Positions 38,942-47,156 of a stretch of 64,000 bases of DNA are shown here, piece after piece. The position numbers were made by a program, and so were the translations under genes. The stretch is from positions 20,357,329 through 20,421,328 of the forward strand of contig OY997652.1 of assembly GCA_963921795.1 (NCBI GenBank). Reading direction: 5' to 3'. This DNA is from Nannobrachium achirus (lineage: Eukaryota; Chordata; Actinopteri; Myctophiformes; Myctophidae). The notes below the pieces were generated by a model. That model had not been told where the DNA came from. It ran no database searches and saw only the letters and a list, made by a program, of their open reading frames with translations. Positions within the stretch are counted from its first letter, which is position 1; each line of letters begins with the position of its first letter.

Positions 38942-40126
38942 TTTTTTTTTGTGACCTGATGGGTGCAAATCATGTTTTACACCCAGGTGCCCAAAAGCTG
39001 CGGGCCTATGGCTAGTCGGCTACACAGGACTCTTGACCCTGATTGTGACATTCGATAGGTGGTTTCAAGACACCACTTATGGTGTAACGCCATACAATGG
39101 TCACAGTCACAGCTTTTAGAGTTACATGGTAGAATAAACATTTTCTCTTTCTTTATCCCATGAGGGGGGATTGTTGGAGATCACTGTCCAAAAATGTACT
39201 TAAGTAATGTAATTAAGTACAGTTTTGAGGTATTTGTACTTTACTTGAGTATTTCCTATACTTTTACTTCTACTCCACTACATCTCATATCCAAATATTG
39301 TACTTTTACTCCACTACATTTATTTGAAAGCTTTAGTTTACTTTGCAGGTATAAATTATAATTATTATTAATTATAAAACATACATGAACCACTTTAACC
39401 CTATTTTATACTTAGTCTATTTGAAAACAGCCGATCTACAAGCTGACAACGTGTCGCATGTTGTACTTTTACTTAGATAAAGTTGACCACCTATACAAAG
39501 TTTACCACATTCTGAGGCTCACTAATATCTTCACCGAAAATAGACCATCTAAAATCTCACAGCGCCCGGTGAGCTTGTAGACCTGGCATTTTCTGCAAAT
39601 ATGTATCCCCAGAATAGGGATGCTAGGTTTAAAATGTGCATTTGCACTCGCTGTACGACAAATAAGTGATCTAATATACCAGTGGTTCTCAACCAGTGGT
39701 CCTTGAGGGGGTTCAAGGTGGTCCCCAGCTAAATGATGGAGAGTTGGTAACCAAATGGACCCTTTAACTCTCGAGAGTGTTGAATGAAACCAAATGGACC
39801 CATAACTCATTTTACACTCTCAAGAGTTAGATTATTGTTAAACACCCGCATTACTTGATGTACAAGAAATCTACACAAATAGAGGATGTAGAAGAATTGT
39901 TATTTTGATTGACCGACCTGTTGTCTCTCCTATCGCACCACATCAATACAGCATGGAATTGTGGACAAAATCTTATCTAACCATACCGAATTCTAATATT
40001 CTATTCAAATGCTGAATAAATAATGGACCTTGACATGAAAAGGGTTGAAAACCACTGTAACACACACATACCTGAGAGAGATGGCCAAGACACAACTTGG
40101 ACAAGGAAAAGCAGGACCCAATCCAT
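31454..40126 (-). CDS. cd274: CD274/PD-L1-type checkpoint ligand with a cytoplasmic NACHT-like P-loop domain
   Basis: A type I membrane immune ligand. The minus-strand exons, in order, are 40072-40131 (coding from 40126), 37414-37676, 36766-36859, 35581-35850, 34393-34509, 33184-33264, 32969-33022, 32526-32658 and 31454-31940. All have AG/GT borders, and the coding lengths sum to 1554 nt, an open frame of 517 codons plus TGA. Domains: signal peptide 1-18; IgV about 19-137 with the YRC cysteine followed by GGADYK, the sequence found at this place in human PD-L1; IgC 138-227 (ELTCQSEGYP, NYTC); transmembrane about 242-261 followed by YRRQK; cytoplasmic tail 262-355; NACHT-like module 356-517. 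The known role of PD-L1 is to engage PD-1 and restrain T cells. The intracellular NTPase-like module is not part of mammalian PD-L1 (290 aa). The neighbours jak2 and relaxin match human 9p24. A predicted 5' UTR exon lies at about 41361. The Ig part is secure; function of the tail is unknown. Confidence 0.86.
32059..32285 (+). repeat. about 230-bp direct duplicate (partner 29629-29872), cd274 intron
   Basis: Lies between the pre-NACHT and NACHT exons; its partner is 1.6 kb beyond the stop codon, so the pair brackets the NACHT exon. Confidence 0.85.
32526..32658 (-). CDS. cd274: cd274 exon preceding the NACHT-like domain
   Basis: The phase 1-2 exon encodes CVETLREVLKASYAGLSTN and then RRETQCWNSLCQKELPGRL. 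It looks helical and resembles the region just before NACHT in NOD-type receptors, but that resemblance is weak and is my inference. Splice sites are TTTGCAG and AG|GTAGAC. Confidence 0.68.
32969..33022 (-). CDS. cd274: cd274 exon, cytoplasmic linker 2
   Basis: A 54-nt phase 1-1 exon encoding LQIRDHGNEENLCTYTQ. It holds a single tyrosine, without a consensus ITIM or ITAM. The acceptor is TTTACAG and the donor G|GTATGT. Confidence 0.7.
33184..33264 (-). CDS. cd274: cd274 exon, cytoplasmic linker 1
   Basis: A small phase 1-1 exon encoding LRDNGVRSSNNILVDIERD and then PTDDATA. The acceptor is TTTTTTAG and the donor T|GTGAGT. It is acidic and hydrophilic with no recognised motif. Confidence 0.72.
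34393..34509 (-). CDS. cd274: cd274 exon, stalk and transmembrane helix
   Basis: It encodes a short Pro/Ser stalk (DVIPTPSPAKGSDP), a hydrophobic span (LIMSCVCVILAVIAVVGGML) and a basic stop-transfer YRRQK. Phase is 1 to 1 with standard acceptor and donor. Confidence 0.85.
34941..35305. repeat. fold-back element with 109-bp arms, cd274 intron
   Basis: Arms 34941-35050 and 35198-35305 are near-perfect inverted copies (GACCTGGACCAATCAGTGAC; GGGGCCAGATCACAGCCC; GACGTCATATGGACTTTTTT), separated by an AT-rich loop. It sits in the intron between the IgC and transmembrane exons. Confidence 0.85.
35581..35850 (-). CDS. cd274: cd274 exon, IgC-type domain
   Basis: The exon runs from phase 1 to phase 1. 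It encodes APYKEVVKS, then VELTCQSEGYPLAVVTW with the first cysteine and Trp, and NNYTCTFADEG with the second cysteine and one N-glycosylation sequon (NYT). The order APY, HE(V)ELTC, EGYP follows human PD-L1. Confidence 0.9.
36472..36709. mobile_element. TA-flanked MITE (copy 3), cd274 intron
   Basis: Complete element with both terminal repeats and TA borders; palindrome at 36576-36631 has lost most of its right arm. Its end is 56 bp below the second IgV exon. Confidence 0.8.
36766..36859 (-). CDS. cd274: cd274 exon, second part of IgV domain (GGADYK)
   Basis: The 94-nt exon encodes LRINDSGTYRCLMQMGGADY and then KLFTLSVK. D-x-G-x-Y-x-C is the F-strand motif. GGADYK is shared with human PD-L1, whereas PD-L2 differs there, so PD-L1 is the better call. 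A TA-flanked MITE ends 56 bp below its donor. Confidence 0.9.
37414..37676 (-). CDS. cd274: cd274 exon, first part of IgV domain
   Basis: It starts after TCTGCAG in phase 1 and ends CAG|GTAGGT in phase 0. It encodes the B-strand cysteine (VIMGCHFRP), KVIWH (C-strand Trp) and the strands up to SAKLQ. Splitting the V domain over two exons differs from the one-exon IgV of mammalian CD274, as I recall that gene. Confidence 0.88.
37767..37930. mobile_element. TA-flanked MITE (copy 4, truncated), cd274 intron
   Basis: The left terminus GTCGTTGTCGGTTGGAAACC, AAAACCGTT and the palindrome core (37854-37906) are present. The right half breaks off at about 37930 and runs into a different repeat. Confidence 0.65.
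37965..38370 (+). repeat. dispersed repeat, cd274 intron
   Basis: Starts TCTCCCTAATCTGGAGATAA, continues ACCGTCAGGTGG and ACTTTAGAAGGCAATCGTAG, and ends in a CGAGACGTGGCGTGACGGA tail. A second incomplete copy is 38605-38880. Confidence 0.7.
38817..38862. repeat. (GACGT)n minisatellite
   Basis: About nine units of TGACG in the tail of a dispersed repeat. The homologous tail at 38310-38330 has only a few units, so it expanded within the element. Confidence 0.85.
39682..40058. mobile_element. hAT (Charlie-like) MITE in a cd274 intron
   Basis: It starts CAGTGGTTCTCAACC and ends GGGTTGAAAACCACTG. The flanking octamers TAATATAC and TAACACAC match at six of eight positions, a decayed target duplication. 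Its end is 14 bp from the signal-peptide exon. Confidence 0.7.
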
Positions 40127-40131
40127 CTGAC
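40072..40131 (-). CDS. cd274: cd274 exon with start codon and signal peptide
   Basis: The acceptor is TTCTTCAG, followed by GTCAG and the ATG at 40126-40124. It encodes MDWVLLFLVQVVSWPSLS, a typical hydrophobic leader, and stops at CAG|GTATGTG in phase 1. That phase fits the next exon exactly. A hAT-like repeat ends 14 bp beyond the donor. Confidence 0.85.
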
Positions 40132-40820
40132 CTGAAGAAGAAACCAAATGCTGTGATAATAAGTGGCATGCATGCTATTTAAGTCAATTTGCTGATGTAT
40201 AGTTGTGTGATACTGACATTTACACACATGCATGACCACCTGATGGTCATGACTCATAAGTATTGGGATATGACAGCATGATCTATGACTATACAGTATC
40301 TATGGTATAATTGTGCAGAGTAAGCATGAATCAGCATTCAGGCACTGCTTATAGCCTACAACTTCCTTATAACAACCTTTTGAATGCTGCCTGGTGACCT
40401 TTCTAATGAAAAGCATTTCTCAGCTGGTTATGCACGTGTTGACTTCTGCAGATCCAAACATTAATATTGATTGCTCATAACTGTTAGGCTAATGTAACAC
40501 ATCCAAAGTATGGTCCGGGGACCCCCAGTGAAAATAGTAAAAGTTTTTAACAATATTGGGAAAATACTAGAGATGTACCGGTAATGATTGCCCAATTATG
40601 AGCTTGTTTTTTCTTTTTCTTTTAATGGAACATTTTAACAACACAATCACAAATCTTTGGGGGTCCCTCCCTGGCACAGCTTTCAGATGGGGGTCCGCGG
40701 CCAAATTCATTTTTGCAGTCCAGGGAATGAAAAGGTTTGCATGAACCACTGTTTTAAGGATCAAATTCCAAGAGATTCATAATGAATAAATGTAAGTAAA
40801 ATAAATCATTATTGGATAAA

Positions 40821-41305
40821 CAGTGGTGTAAAGTAACTAAATATATTTACTTAAGTACTGTACTTGTACATTTTTTGTATTTGTACTTTACTTGAGTAGG
40901 CCTACTTCCAATTTCCAATACTTTTACTTCTACTCCACTACATCTCAGATCCAAATATTGTACCTACTTTTACTCCACTACATTTATTTGAACACTTTAG
41001 TTTCTTCTTACTTTGTAGATTTTGATTTTGATTACAAAATTCAGCTTCAGCCCTATACATTTTGGCCATTTCAAAATAGCCGATCTACAAGCTTGTAGAT
41101 CTGCTGTTGTTCAAAAGATTTGTATACATTTGAAAACTTGAAATGGGACATTCTGCACAATAAGTAGCCTCATTTTGTCCTACTTTTAGTCTGCTCAAGT
41201 ACATTTTGAATCACGGATTTATACTTGTAACAGAGTATCTCTACATAACAGTATTGATAATTTTACTTAAAGTAAAATATTTGAGTATTTTTTCCACCAC
41301 TGTAA
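40821..41305. mobile_element. CAGTGGTGTAAAGTAACT-type element with collapsed palindrome
   Basis: Ends CAGTGGTGTAAAG and TTCCACCACTG. Interior TACTTTACTTGAGTA and CTTTTACTTCTACTCCACTA are repeated in a second copy at 39176-39480. The palindrome (41073-41107) is reduced to AATAGCCGATCTACAAGCTT plus its complement. Confidence 0.72.
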
Positions 41306-41360
41306 ATTTATGTATGGGGTTAGCTAGGCTATAACTGCGTTGTACAGAGATGCCTCTTAC

Positions 41361-41450
41361 CTGAGTAGGTCCTAAACAGTCGCAGACTCGCAGATATGCT
41401 TTCAGTCAGGTCTTCTCTTCTGTGTCTGTTGGAGGATGCGCTTCACGGTA
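41361..41450 (-). other. cd274: probable non-coding first exon of cd274
   Basis: The minus-strand sequence AGGACCTACTCAG|GTAAGAG is a strong donor with no ATG-led frame before it. The upper edge and transcription start cannot be fixed; 41450 is nominal. It lies 1.2 kb upstream of the signal-peptide exon. Confidence 0.45.
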
Positions 41451-41604
41451 GATCATCAAAGTCAGGGGAAAAAGTCGACTTCTTGCAGTTGACTTGCAGT
41501 GACAGCTGGCAGACTTAGCTCAATTTGTTAAAACAGTTACTATGATGACTTCTACAGTACGTTTTTTACTTTTAATGCTCACCATGGTAAGGGAGGAGGA
41601 TCTT

Positions 41605-41613
41605 TTCCCCGAA
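41605..41613. promoter_or_regulatory. GAS-like STAT site near the predicted cd274 start
   Basis: TTCCCCGAA fits the TTC-N3-GAA STAT consensus. It lies about 150-250 bp upstream of the predicted first exon, and an interferon-factor-like GAAAGAAACT follows at about 41666. Such a motif is expected by chance about once per 4 kb, so position is the only argument. Confidence 0.25.
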
Positions 41614-41999
41614 GTCTGACTCCAGCGATGAGTGCTGCCACGCTTCCCATCCAAAGATCTCCGACGAAAGAAACTCCGCTCTGCTTTCTCTCTTCATCAA
41701 TCCGCGCCTCTCTGTTGTCCAACCCACAGAAACACAAACAACGGCTCGATTAGTGACATGACATAATTGGAAATACAGCATAGGCTACGGCTACCGTAAA
41801 TTATTATAGCCAGCAGTAGCTACCATTTACACAAGGAGTATGACTAACATTTTAACAACAGAGACTAGCTGACCACACACAGGTGTATTGATTGATATTG
41901 ATACAGAGAAGGAAGTAGCCTAATTTACAGTAAGGAAGCTCTGGATTTGACCTAGTTAAAAAGATCACGCTGAAAGTAGGACATAAAAGCTATTACAGT

Positions 42000-44900
42000 T
42001 TTTGCAGACATGCACTGTTGTGTTTATTTTTACCATATTTTTTTGTTTCACAATGAAACAAGCCATAGTGCTTTCTTCGGTAAATCATTTTCAGCTACTC
42101 TTTTTTCAGAACTGTAGCCTATACTTTCTTTCTTTTCTTTTTTTTTTCCTTTTTTTAATTTTTTTGCAAGCTGTTTAAATAATTAAGTAGGCCTATTCAA
42201 TCAATCAATCAAAGTCAATCCTTGACGCTGACACCTGACAAAGTAGTGGGATGAATCAGATTACAGCATATTAGCCTATCTATCACCATATCATAATGTA
42301 TTAATAAAAACAATATAGGCTTAATAGAAGTAGGCTGTAGTTGTACAGAATGATTCTGGTTGTCATATAGGCCTATAGAAGCCCACATCAGGTCTATCCA
42401 CTTATTTGTGTCTATTTGTCTCTCCCACAGTGTTGTCCCAGACAGACAGACAGTTTTGATTTAGTTTTAGTCTTATTTTTGTTTTTTCTATTATAGTATT
42501 ACAAGAGAATTTATAGAAGCTGAAAAGGTGGGATGAACAAATGACAGATCAGATGGAAAAAGTTAAACATGTGCATTTCACGTTATAGTCTATTTATTTA
42601 TTTAATATATCACCCAAATCCAAACAGGAAATGTCATCACTTTATTTTGGAGTTAGACTTTCCCAAAGATGTAACTGCCAGAAAGCACTTGCGAAATGTA
42701 ATAGAGTGGACAACATGTCACATCAGGATGTGAGTTAATTCACAGTTCTTTGAAATGTTAAGATTATAATCTTTTATAAGGAACTATTTGTGGAGTTTCC
42801 TTAGACCACAATTTGATTGTAATTTATAACTCGGGGTACCCTGGCCCTCAGCCAGGTCATTATGAGTGGTATACTGTATGTAATATCCTTTGTGTAAATC
42901 AGAATTCAGAAAACCCATGGCAAACTGTTTGCCAGTTTGTTTCACTTTTTACCTGATGCGGAGATGTCAATTAAAATGCCCTTCCACCTCCTTAACCTTG
43001 CTGCTACAAACACCTTTATTTGAGACAGGCAGCAAGGGTAAGTTCACTGCACTACATTTCTGGTGTGAAATGGCACGAGGGACCCCCACAAAAAGCCCAC
43101 CCAAAATCTAAAATAATAGGCTTACTATAATACACATATACACTGAAAGGGATAGTTCACCCAAACAACTCCATGGAGAGTTGAATTCATGGATATGTTT
43201 TGGTTTATGTTGCATTCATAATTTGATGTACCAACAGTGGTTCCCTATATATGGAGACACAAAGAGTCTCCTCAAATTATTGGCTTTAACGTGACAAAAA
43301 CAAAAAAATATCCATGAAGGGGTTAACCTTTAAGCCCTCAAGACTTAATAAACTGTACACACAGTGTGTGTGTGTGTGTGTGTGTCAGGTGCTTGGCAAC
43401 CCTATCTTCATAATATAGCCTATGGCCAGTAACTAAGTACATTTATGATTTTTTTGTACTTTTTACACCACTGCCAGCTTTGAATAACTGCCAGGGAAGA
43501 TGCCGATGGGCTGATTTGTTTACAGATTTCTGAAATACAATATGCTGTCTAAGCAGTATTTTAGCATCCCCTAAATGTGGAAGTACGGATCATCTTTCAT
43601 TGATGTGTCACGTTGTTGGGTAACCGTGTAGGCCTGGCCTACCCGCAACATGATGCATCTATGAAAGAATATCGCTTCATTTGATATGCCTCACACAGAA
43701 AATGAAATGAATTCAAGTTTTATTCTTGAAAGCACTTATTTATTGCCATGTATGAGGTTCATACAAGGAAGATGTTTTAGCGCTTATGCAGCACATTGAA
43801 AATGAAAACAAGACTGTCATCAACTTACGTGGACATACATTACCTACAGCTATTTAATATTGTAACATACACTGCATAACAGTAACAGACAATGCAAGCA
43901 CACTGCCACGCAGGCCTATTGAGCTCACAGGCTGACAACGAGAGAGACTGTTTGTGTGGTAGCTATGCTTGAACAAGTTGTCAATCACATTCAAGAAAAG
44001 ATCCAATTGCCTGCTGTTCTATTAAAAAAACTGAAGGCCAACATTAGCCATGCACAGTTATTAGGCTACAGTTCTCAACATTTCTAACCCACAAGTTGAT
44101 ACCTGGAAAGCTACTTAATAAATGCACTAGAGGGAGCTATTTTTCAGATATACTGCAGGCATACAATAAAATGTATGGGAGTCAGTTTTTGTACTGAATT
44201 CCCTCACAATATGCCTGCTGATTTCACCATGTTCCCCTTTGCTTCTTTTCTGTCAACTGTGTGTCGAGATTCTGAAATAATTAAAAGCTTTATTTGTTTA
44301 TTTAGCTGCTAGTTATACGGTGCATTTAAACATTTAAAGGTCAAAGTACACTGTCAAAGTTACAAACTTGTAAGGGTCAATTTAGACCCCATAAAGGAAC
44401 CTAGAGAGTCCCTGAAATCCACTTTGAGAACCACTGACATAGGACATTCACAGAAATGCATTTTGTGTCCTATTAAATGTCATAACTAGCTTGATCAACT
44501 ATTCTGCACAAGTAGAATTTTGAATTAGATTATTATACTTTAGGAAGTTAGTCCTTGCATTGTGCACTTTAGTTTCATATACTGTAAATGGCCTACATTT
44601 GATGAATTCTTGTGCACTATAAGCTTTGGATGCTTATTTTGCCATCATTTTTATTCAAGTGATATGGTCTGCCGACCTCTCTAACGGTGAGGAAATCAAT
44701 CTCCATTAAAGCAGTGAGATGTTTTGCAAAAAAATGTTTTGATGTTGACGACGGCCCAGGATGGACTGACGAGCATATAATATTGTTTATATACTCTGCA
44801 TCCTAGCATGTATCCAATCCATCAATTTCAATTCAAAGCAGCTTTATTGGCATGAGAAAACATACATTTACATTGCCAGAGCAAGTGTCATTGCGACCGT

Positions 44901-46000
44901 AGGTCGCAGTTTAGTATGTGAACCGTCACAGCTTGACCGTATCTCTGTCTGTAACGCCTGACACTGTGGTTCCCCTGATACTCAGAGCAGGGATCTCTAT
45001 ATGGGCATATAAGGCTGACATGTCATCACAGGTGACATCACAGTGATGTCAGATACTCAGAGCAGGGATCTCCATATATGGGCATAAAAGGGATTGTATG
45101 TATGATGGCAGACGACAGATTTTTTTCTTTTTTTTACCTTTTTGCCATCTGTTATATGGCCATATTATCACTACATAATATGCTCTATTTTTGATTTCAC
45201 TACGTCTTTAACTAGCAAAGAGTATGTGTTTTCACGTGCATAGGTAAACCATCTGTGAAGTGGGAGGTGAGTAATGCTCACTTCACACAGGTGTGATTTT
45301 TTGTATTGCATTTATAGGTGTACTTAAAACAAAAGTGATGAGTGATGACCAAGATTAGCAGCTCACAGACAAATGGACAAGGGCGAGTGACACTTGCAAA
45401 CGTCTTACCATTAGAATTTTCCCCATTCAAGTCAATGGGGAAAATGTATTCACTAATAAACTAATGGCCATATATGGAGATCTCTGTGTCAGTCCTTTTC
45501 CTTATCCCTTTCATTCCCATATATTGAGATCCCTGATGTCATCAATATCTTGGAATGTCCTTATATGGACATACTGTGTCAGTCTCATGTGATCTATGAT
45601 GTCAGTCATCTCCATATTTTGCAAAAGTTTAATGTTTGCAATTTCCCATTCAAGTCAATAGAGAAATGTATTCCCAAATACATTAATATAAATTAAACTA
45701 TATACAACCTATCTCTTAAAATGCAAGCACACGGTTACATTTGTGCATTTGTGGCGCCCCCTATGGATCAAAGTGGAAATGCTTTTGGGGATTCAAATGC
45801 CAGACAGCCAAAGTAACTGATGGATGAATCACAACTGTCTGTGTAAATCGGTGTTGTTAGGAATTATGTCGACGGTTTGTGTTTTGTGATATCAGACCAG
45901 AGCTCTGGTCAGCCTGAATAAGATGTGATGCGGTTGTTAAACATCACATCTAGTTTGAGTACGACCAAGAGAGTATTTGTAGGCAGAGCGTACTGCAAGA
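42000..46000. other. gene-free stretch between cd274 and the zinc-finger gene
   Basis: No exon or long open frame is convincing. It holds a half-copy of a GGGATAGTTCACCC repeat (43150-43330), a hAT terminus (44385-44435), and diverged CATATATGGGCATA repeats with GTCA-rich spacers (44990-45620). 42000-43100 and 43650-44800 show nothing recognisable. Confidence 0.6.
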
Positions 46001-46016
46001 GTCAGTGAGGTAGGTG

Positions 46017-46024
46017 TATATAGA
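46017..46024 (+). promoter_or_regulatory. possible TATA box of the zinc-finger gene
   Basis: TATATAGA lies about 185 bp before the ATG. Only the motif and its position support it; if the gene has upstream exons this is intronic. Confidence 0.25.
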
Positions 46025-46202
46025 GACTAGAGGGGGAGACAGAGATTGACAAAATATCAAAACCAATCTTTCCAGCCCACAATAGACAAAGAAACGCCTT
46101 CCAATTAACAGTCCAAGAACCGGCAGCGGTGTCCATGAACCAATCGCACGTCGGTCACCTGTTCTGAGTGTCCATACACCTCCACATCTCAGGTCCTCCT
46201 CC

Positions 46203-47156
46203 ATGAAGAGGAGCCACAACAACCTCTACTGTCAAATGATGAGCAATGGACAGCTCCCATTATCCTCCTTTGTAACCAGCCAGGAACAAGGAGACACAGA
46301 CCAACCAAGATCATATGAGGACTTCAACTCAGCCAGGAGAAGTACAGAAACATCTGATGACTTACACAGGAACGAAGACCTCCCCACCAAAGAAAAACCT
46401 TTCCACTGTAAACAATGTGGCAAGGGTTTCAGTCGACTAGGTAACCTGGTGAGACACCAGCGTATTCACACTGGAGAAAAACCCTTTGTGTGTAAACAGT
46501 GTGACAAGAGTTTCAGTGTGTTAAGTAACCTGAAGACACACGAGCGTGTCCATACTGGAGAAAAACCCTTTGTGTGTAAACAGTGTGACAAGGGTTTCAG
46601 TGAGTTATGTTCTCTGAAGACACACCAGCGTCTCCACAGTGGAGAAAAACCCTTTGTGTGCAAACAGTGTGACAAGAGTTTCAGTGTGTTAGGTTCTCTG
46701 AAGATACACCAGCGTCTGCACAGTGGAGAAAAACCCTTTGTGTGCAAACAGTGTGACAAGAGTTTCAGTATGTTAAGTAGCCTAAAGATACACCAGCGTA
46801 TCCACACTGGAGAAAAACCCTTTGTGTGTAAACAATGTGACAAGAGTTTCAGTCAGTTAGGTACCCTCAAGACACACCAGCGAGTCCATACTGGAGAAAA
46901 ACCCTTTGTGTGCAAACAGTGCGACAAGAGTTTCCATCAGCAAGGTCACCTGAAGATACACCAGCGTCTCCACAGTGGAGAAAAACCCTTTGTCTGTAAA
47001 CAGTGCGACAAGGGTTTCAGTGAGTTGAGTAAACTGAAGATACACCAGCGTATCCACACTGGAGAAAAACCCTTTGTGTGTAAACAGTGTGACAAGAGTT
47101 TCAGTGTGTTAAGTAACCTGAAGACACACCAGCGTGTCCATACTGGAGAAAAATGA
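46203..47156 (+). CDS. C2H2 zinc-finger protein with nine tandem fingers
   Basis: The protein is 317 aa. A non-conserved N-terminal region (1-66) is followed by nine contiguous C2H2 fingers joined by TGEKP or SGEKP linkers. It stops immediately after the final TGEK linker. Fingers 2-9 share the core FVCKQCDK.F and differ mainly at the -1 to 6 helix positions (for example VLSNLKT, ELCSLKT, QLGTLKT, QQGHLKI), the pattern expected for DNA-binding specificity. It is a probable nuclear transcription factor. No KRAB, SCAN or BTB domain is visible. The frame is open upstream to 46086 (TAG at 46083), so an upstream exon splicing into this one cannot be excluded, but 46203 is the first in-frame ATG. 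A TATATAGA at 46017-46024 and a 10-codon upstream ORF (46135-46167) are consistent with a start here. Confidence 0.88.
   Translation: MKRSHNNLYCQMMSNGQLPLSSFVTSQEQGDTDQPRSYEDFNSARRSTETSDDLHRNEDLPTKEKPFHCKQCGKGFSRLGNLVRHQRIHTGEKPFVCKQCDKSFSVLSNLKTHERVHTGEKPFVCKQCDKGFSELCSLKTHQRLHSGEKPFVCKQCDKSFSVLGSLKIHQRLHSGEKPFVCKQCDKSFSMLSSLKIHQRIHTGEKPFVCKQCDKSFSQLGTLKTHQRVHTGEKPFVCKQCDKSFHQQGHLKIHQRLHSGEKPFVCKQCDKGFSELSKLKIHQRIHTGEKPFVCKQCDKSFSVLSNLKTHQRVHTGEK

Noticed and set aside
40823..41303. 8-bp target duplication around the CAGTGGTGTAAAG element
   Set aside because: The flanks TGGATAAA and TAAATTTA do not match, so its class is left open.
46466..47057. Antisense open frames across the zinc-finger gene
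   Set aside because: They are mirror frames of the repeated finger units; the plus-strand frame has the C2H2 pattern.
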